From Prochilodus magdalenae (taxonomy: Eukaryota; Chordata; Actinopteri; Characiformes; Prochilodontidae): DNA of 64,000 bases. Where the stretch lies: assembly GCA_024036415.1 (NCBI GenBank), contig JAMWET010006778.1, positions 948,501 to 1,012,500 of the forward strand. The letters are read 5' to 3'. The position numbers were made by a program, and so were the translations under genes. Within the stretch, counting starts at the first letter, position 1. Each line of letters starts with the position of its first letter. Below are positions 58,707 to 64,000 of this stretch, piece by piece. The notes below the pieces were generated by a model. It ran no database searches and had not been told where the DNA came from. It worked only from the letters and a program-made list of their open reading frames with translations.

Positions 58707-59732
58707 GTAAGAATGAAAAGTTCTACTTGACTTGGGTGACAGGATATTTGCTTCACACGTTTCTCCTTATGAAGGGCAAATCATCATGCATCATGCAGTC
58801 TCATATTTCTCCATGACTGACCTTACATTTTTAAGCGGAAGTTTGGAAAAGGACATATTAGGTTTTGTTGATTTTTTAAAATAAGTCAACACATCATCCA
58901 CGGGGAACAAGAGAACACTAGAGGACCACTACAGGAGAGGTTTAGTGTAAGCTTAGTGTAAGTCTATTGAACCAGACTTTTCCCTAAGCAATTCTGAGCC
59001 ATCTCTTTTGGTCCATTTATCATGGAATTTTTGGGTTTAATATATTTAGAAAAAAAAACCCCATAAAAACATAATTTTTGGATTTTTGGACAAAGGATTT
59101 CTTGGTCTGGAAAACAATCCCAGAGTTCAGCACCTTTGAAACCATGTTAATGTTCAGAAACTGGCCGTAGATATATTGTTCACTGGAGACAGGTCTTTGA
59201 ACAGTGACTGTATGAATGTGGACCAGTTTATATAAATTATATTATATTTATATTAAACAATATATTTTTATTAAATAAAAATGAAAATAAGAAACCAGTT
59301 AAAATTAATCTGACCAGTGAAATCTTTTGGCCACTGGACATTAAAGCAGTTGGTCAGGAGCAGGTCTGAGCTAAAATCATGAAAATGGAAACAAGCTCAC
59401 AGAATGTTTAACAACTCTTACTGATTCACTGCCATTGCTGTTCTCAGTGTGGGTTTGTTCAGAGGAGTTTTGTAGAGTATTTAGTTTGCTTGACTGAGGA
59501 AGTAGACATGTTTGTGATTGGCTGCGAGGCATGTCATTCATTATTACGCTGTAATGTTATATTGTCATTATTATAGTGAACTCGTATTTTACAATGAATG
59601 CAGTTTGAATGGCCTCCTTGGGCTCAATGCATCATAGCGCTGACGTATGTTTACAGCTCTACTCAGGATGGGTTCACTGTAATTAGAGGACTAAAACACA
59701 TTTTAAGAGGTGTATATTCATGACCCCTACAG
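58707..59732 (+). other. adgrv1 intron 12
   Basis: Contains a weak third copy of family Y (58866-58920) running into a family X relative (58935-59035). Otherwise AT-rich with nothing recognised. Confidence 0.8.
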
Positions 59733-59918
59733 GAGGGGCAGACGGTGGAGCTGAGAGTGATCCGACAGCAAGGGCAGCTACTGAACCAGCTGGTTAGATA
59801 CACAGTGACGCCCTCCGGAAACGAGGATTTTTACGGAGCCACAGGCATCCTGGAGTTCCAGCCTGGAGAGCGGGAGGTGGTGGTGGCTCTAGTGGCCAGG
59901 CCCGATGACTTACCGGAG
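59733..59918 (+). CDS. adgrv1: adgrv1 coding exon 13 (Calx-beta 7, residues 783-844)
   Basis: Sixty-two codons, phase 0. Acceptor CCCTACAG at 59732; donor GAG|GTAAGC at 59919. EGQTVELRVIRQQGQLLNQL and GNEDFYGATGILEFQPGERE correspond to human EGESVELHIIRSRGSLVKQF and SNEFYGNTGVLEFKPGERE, ending ARPDDLPE at the conserved junction. Confidence 0.95.
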
Positions 59919-60258
59919 GTAAGCGCTATTTTTGCCACAGTTGGCTGGGCAGTATATTCTTATTCTTATTCACTTTGCATTAAGTGCTATTATGACACAT
60001 TCTAGTACATAACTGAGGATCAGTTATAATTACAGTCAGTAATAAGTGCAACATTAATGTACAGTAAGCACTTTAAGACCTTAGTATGTGTGGACTAGTC
60101 ACCCAGTTTCACATTCTTAGTTGGCATGACAAGTTCTCTGTATCATCTAGCAACATCTGGGCTTTCTTGCATTAAACTAATTATTAAAAAACTAAGTATA
60201 CTCAGTCAGCAATGTATAAAGATAATTTTAGTCAACTATTATTTTTAAACGCGGTAAG

Positions 60259-60418
60259 CATGGGCGTGGTAGTGGGGGGGGAAAGTGGACCTGACTACCC
60301 AGGGCCCGAGTAGGGAGAGGGGCCCATTTTTTTGCTCACGTTCCTCGTGTACTGGCATGGTTAGGGGCCCACTGACATTGAGAGTGTACAGGGCCCAGAA
60401 TTTGCTGCTACGCCCCTG
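60259..60418. mobile_element. 160-bp hAT-like MITE with perfect 8-bp target duplication
   Basis: The ends CATGGGCGTGGTAG and, on the other strand, CAGGGGCGTAGCAG are inverted repeats of about 14 bp. GCGGTAAG flanks it exactly on both sides (60251-60258 and 60419-60426). An 8-bp duplication and CAGGGGCG-like ends fit the hAT superfamily. The perfect flanks point to a recent insertion. The inside is GC-rich and non-coding. Confidence 0.8.
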
Positions 60419-61858
60419 GCGGTAAGCAAAGTTTTTCAGAAAATCCGTTTGCATTACAAATTCAACACCCATTCATAACATTCTGCTTGCAAACAAACTT
60501 TGAAAAGTGTCCCGTATTGTGAAAATGGGTGGAAAGTAGCTATATTCCTAGGTCGTATGTTTGGGGCTTCAAAAGCCATGAAACATTCCTTGCTCTAGTA
60601 TGACAAGAAAAAATACATACAGCTATATTTCACTGTATAAACTTTTTTGTGAATGTTATTGCAGTTACTGTACGTTTGATAACCTTAAACAGTAGGGAAA
60701 TATTGGAAGTTTATATGGTAATAGTGTGAAATTTTTTACTTCCTCCTTTTTTGCAAAACACTGACTGTGGCGATATTCATGCACAGCTAGGTTTTGAATG
60801 ATTAAAGTGTGTAGGGCCTGAGGCCCATTCGAAATCCTTCATCGTTTGTTTATTCCAGTATTTTATTTGCATGTTTTGAACCATGGTCCTGTAGTAGAAG
60901 CCAGCTTATTTTCAGCTTCAGTATTTTGACCGACCATGTTTGCTGATATTAAATGAAATGCATTCGGCCATCAATATTTCTGACTGTGCCACTGGCTTCC
61001 ACACAGCCTGAAGCCTAATAGTCCTACCCTCATTCCTAACCTTCGTCAAGGTGTTCTTTTTTTCATCAAATGCTGCTTCTTTTTCCATTAACATACTTTT
61101 GGTGACTGTGACCAAGAGGCTCCGTTTTCACTTCATTAGTCATGTGCACTTTCCAAAATGCATCTGGCTTATTTCAGGCTTTCTGACATTCTCTGCTGTG
61201 ATGAGGGTACAGGTAAGGTTTCCGTTTGATGATTCTTCTGTGCAGGTCAAGCTTGTGCAAGCAAAGCTGAATAGCAGGTTGTGGATGGTGCACCACAACT
61301 CCTGTTTCATTTGAACCTTCCTGCAGGCCCTTTGCTGTCAAATGGGAGTTTTTTTGGTTGCTGTTCTGGCCAGCATACAGGCAGTTTTCTCTGAACTGGT
61401 CTTCCAAACCTCTGAACTGGTCTTCCAAAACTGTTCCCCTAAACTGCCTTTTCCTAATGACATTTCAGATGCTTAAAATTGCAAATTTGCTTCATTATCA
61501 TTTTTGGCCTTCTTGGCTTTGTCAGCATCAGTCAGCTTCATTTTCAGTTCCTGAGCAGGCTACTTAAAGGGATCCTCTGGATGTTGAGCGTTATCACGTG
61601 TGCAGCTTCAGATCATTTTTTCTGGACTCTGGAATTTTCGTAAGCTGATGGTTTCTAAAGACAGTCTCTGCTCTGCTTAATCACTCCTAATGAGCCAATT
61701 AAGGCCTAACAAGTTTATCAGGTTAATCAGACTTTATAACTGGAAGAGTGATAAATAGCTTGCTGCATGGGTTGTGTTTAGTTCTTTCTACTTCAAAAAG
61801 AGGCAAATATGTAATAAGATGCCCGAATATTTTGCAGGCTGTGAAGCTACATATTTAC

Positions 61859-62373
61859 ACTCGTCATCAAAAAATAGGTGCACCAAGAAGGAAGAGTGGA
61901 ATTGCGGTGCTATGCAGAAATAACATGAAGGCTCCCAGAAACTATACTTGGTATTAAATTTAGACTGATATGGGCAATATTTATTCAGCCACACATACAG
62001 AAGTAGTGTACCTCAGTATGGCGCTGGGCCGTCTTGTTTGCTAAGGCAACCTGTCAGACCGCTTGTCATGGAGTTGTAGAGGTTCCTAATGGTGTCCTGT
62101 GGGCATCGATCCATGCAGTTTGCATATTCTCACACAGTTCCTGCAGATTTCAATTCATTTTTAATTCAATTCAACTTTATTGTCATTATACCAATACAGG
62201 GTTGTACAGTATAACGAAACACAGTAGATTTTGCGCTAGAGGTGGAGGTTGAGTCCTGCATTATGTAGCCATCTGACTCATTAAGGGCATCACTACTTGC
62301 TGAATGTCCGCAATCATGGTTCTGTCTGTTAGTTGATTCCTTCTTGGTGCAACAATTTTTTTTGACAATAGTT
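61859..62373 (-). mobile_element. Tc1-like deletion derivative, copy E
   Basis: The left end (ACTCGTCATCAAAAAATAGG then TGCACCAAGAAGGAA) and the right end (TTCCTTCTTGGTGCAACAAT then TTGACAATA) form imperfect inverted repeats. In minus orientation it includes AATCTGCAGGAACTGTGTGA and GGACACCATTAGGAACCTCT, the transposase-tail DNA seen in copies A, C and D. Split by a LINE-tail insertion at about 62152-62224. Confidence 0.75.
62152..62224 (-). mobile_element. LINE 3'-tail fragment inside Tc1-like copy E
   Basis: Minus-strand sequence ATAATGACAATAAAGTTGAA, followed by TTGAATT, is the typical 3' end of fish LINE elements. Its position within copy E shows it arrived after the Tc1-like copy. Confidence 0.65.
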
Positions 62374-62497
62374 GTAGACATACATACAATATATTCTAAC
62401 TGCTATATCCTTATTTTTATCCATATACTGTGTAATTGTAACTGTTTTTAAACTATCACTTCTTCTTCTTTTTTTTTTAAAATTTGTTTGTTCCTAG

Positions 62498-62678
62498 CTT
62501 GATGAAACATTTGCAGTCGTTCTCAGCAGCCACAGCACCCCAGCTAGTCGCCTGGGAAGCCGTAGACAGGTCAACATCACTGTGCGCAAGAGTGATGATC
62601 CATTTGGGGTCATTGAGTTCACTCAGTCAGACCTCAGGTTCTTTATTAATGAGAGCAAAGCGATGGACTTACATTCAG
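62498..62678 (+). CDS. adgrv1: adgrv1 coding exon 14 (end of Calx-beta 7, residues 845-905)
   Basis: Sixty full codons plus one base. Acceptor TTCCTAG at 62497 and donor TCAG|GTATGT at 62679 (phase 1). LDETFAVVLSSHSTPASRLG, VNITVRKSDDPFGVIEFTQS and FFINESKAMDLHS match human LDEHYWVVLSSHGERESKLG, VNITILKNDDPHGIIEF and MINESKGDAIYS. Confidence 0.94.
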
Positions 62679-63000
62679 GTATGTGCAATTGAGTTTAAAG
62701 TAACAGTTTAATCTGAGATGCTAATATTGCTGACTAATGGGCAATAAATATTACTCAGATTGAAGTTGTGTTGTCTCCTTGGCTTGTGTTCATTGTGTTC
62801 GTTGAGTGTTCATAACCTTTTCAGCCTTTTCAGGAATTAATTATTTATTGCCTTTTATGGTATATATGGTGTTCTGTCCTTAGCCATTCATTATTTATTG
62901 ACGTCTATGGTGTGTTGATTGTATATGGGGGGCTGTCACTTCTAAATAGGTCACCTTTCTTGACATTTGTAAAGATCTCTGATGATTCTTTATGTTATAG

Positions 63001-63164
63001 CTTCTTACCCCATTGTGAGAGGGAGAGGTCATTTTGGGAATGTGTCAGTCCTTTGGGTCCTAGAGCCCAACTACTCAGGAGATGTAACCCCAGTCCAGGG
63101 GGAGGTGGTCTTTGCTGAAGGAGAGTATCTCAAAAATCTGACCCTTTTCTCCAAGCCAGATGAG
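63001..63164 (+). CDS. adgrv1: adgrv1 coding exon 15 (Calx-beta 8, residues 905-959)
   Basis: The last adgrv1 exon in the window. It completes Ala 905 (G|CT) after TTATAG and reads SYPIVRGRGHFGNVSVLWVL, then DVTPVQGEVVFAEGEYLKNL and SKPDE, corresponding to human VYDVVRNRGNFGDVSVSWVV and SLPDE. The donor is GAG|GTAAAC at 63165 (phase 0). The next exon, expected to begin with an IPEE-like junction, is not in the window, so the gene is truncated by the edge. Confidence 0.94.
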
Positions 63165-64000
63165 GTAAACCTGCTCAAAATGCAACCATCAGGCATTATA
63201 ACACTACTGATCATGTGCAGACACATTTCCACAGGCTTTTCCACAGAAAACATGCTTATATCTAAAATCCCAGACAGTAGGCTGAAAGCTCAGCCCCTTA
63301 ATTGCTCCATAGCGTGCAGAGTGGATATTGATTAATACCTTAACTAATATAAATGAATTCCACCTTAAATTCCCATTGACTAGGATGCTGTTGCCTGTCT
63401 GTGTGTGAAAGGTTGTGGCTCTGGGTTTAGCTGCTACTAAGCAATGACTAGTAAACACAAAAGGATGAGAATAACCTCCTGAGAAAACAATTCACACCTC
63501 TCCATAAATACATATAGATATCAAATAGACAAAACATCTGCAGCGTCTATCAAATACAAAATTGCTAAAAAAGTTGCACTTAAAAATTGTATGGAACACA
63601 ATAAAACACTTCATTTATAATGAATTGCTTGATGAATCCTTGATAAATATTTTTTTTGTGAAATCATACAGTTTATCATGAAACATATTCCATCAACATT
63701 ACTGGAAAAAAAATGCATAGTTTAAATGAGAGCCCTGCAAAACAACTACAAAACTATATTTTTAGCTGCTGTGAAATACAAGAATGTATATATTACCACT
63801 TAGAAATGCAAAAATACATATTGTGATTCTGTCACATTTGAAGGTTATAATTCAGTAACATTGATTTTGGAATAACAGAATGTATTACGATTGATTATAA
63901 CTGTATACAATAACGTTTGTGCTGATTTTTGACCAAAGTGTTCAGTTTGCAGGAGTGTGTATGCTATTAGGGGTGTTATTTTTGTTGTTGGAGATGGCGA
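63165..64000 (+). other. adgrv1 intron 15 (cut by window end)
   Basis: AT-rich intronic sequence after the last visible donor. I see no acceptor followed by a Calx-beta frame, no repeats worth naming and no gene. Confidence 0.8.

Larger units (their letters stand above)
59919..62497 (+). other. adgrv1 intron 13
   Basis: Holds an intact hAT-like MITE (60259-60418) and Tc1-like copy E (61859-62373), which is itself interrupted by a LINE tail (62152-62224). No gene. Confidence 0.85.

Noticed and set aside
1..64000. CRISPR arrays, bacterial operons, phage genes, rRNA or intact tRNA genes
   Set aside because: None is visible. The only tRNA-like sequences are the heads of the DANA/Mermaid-like SINEs, and the spliced genes and repeats are vertebrate.

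Overview
This is a vertebrate nuclear window, almost certainly from a ray-finned fish. It is AT-rich and intron-rich, it carries degenerate Tc1/mariner, hAT-like and LTR elements and DANA/Mermaid-like tRNA-SINEs typical of teleosts, and its coding exons are split by canonical GT-AG introns. The DANA-like SINEs lean towards an ostariophysan (characin, catfish or carp lineage), but that is only inference. There are no bacterial operons, CRISPR arrays or phage genes.

Three protein genes occur in an order that matches vertebrate synteny as I know it (POLR3G, LYSMD3, ADGRV1; human 5q14.3). At the left edge is the last coding exon of polr3g (+ strand), which encodes an acidic tail of an RNA polymerase III subunit. 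lysmd3 (- strand, 308 codons in two coding exons plus an inferred non-coding first exon near 5.1-5.2 kb) encodes a LysM-domain single-pass membrane protein. Its 3' end converges on that of polr3g. From about 9.3 kb to the right edge lies the 5' part of adgrv1 (GPR98/VLGR1; + strand), the very large Calx-beta adhesion GPCR of stereocilia ankle links and photoreceptors. I place a non-coding exon 1 in a CpG-rich block near 8.9-9.7 kb. A 24.6-kb intron follows, then fourteen coding exons (33,925-63,164) that join in frame without a break to give the first 959 residues. The GAIN domain and seven-helix region lie beyond the window.

The rest is intronic or intergenic DNA with many repeats. At least five copies plus one stray end of one Tc1-like deletion-derivative family lie at 8.1, 30.1, 32.1, 52.6 and 61.9 kb. 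There is a degenerate Tc1 transposase at 37.5-38.1 kb, a 526-bp TA-flanked element with perfect 31-bp inverted repeats at 16.7 kb, and a 160-bp hAT-like MITE with a perfect 8-bp target duplication at 60.3 kb. Two probable solo LTRs lie at 13.7 and 50.5 kb, with several other dispersed families. The least explained structures are an old divergent tandem array of about ten 140-180-bp units (22.5-24.2 kb) and some repeat-free, motif-rich stretches in adgrv1 introns that could be enhancers. I found no new multi-gene system. The points worth a second look are repeat biology and possible regulatory DNA.
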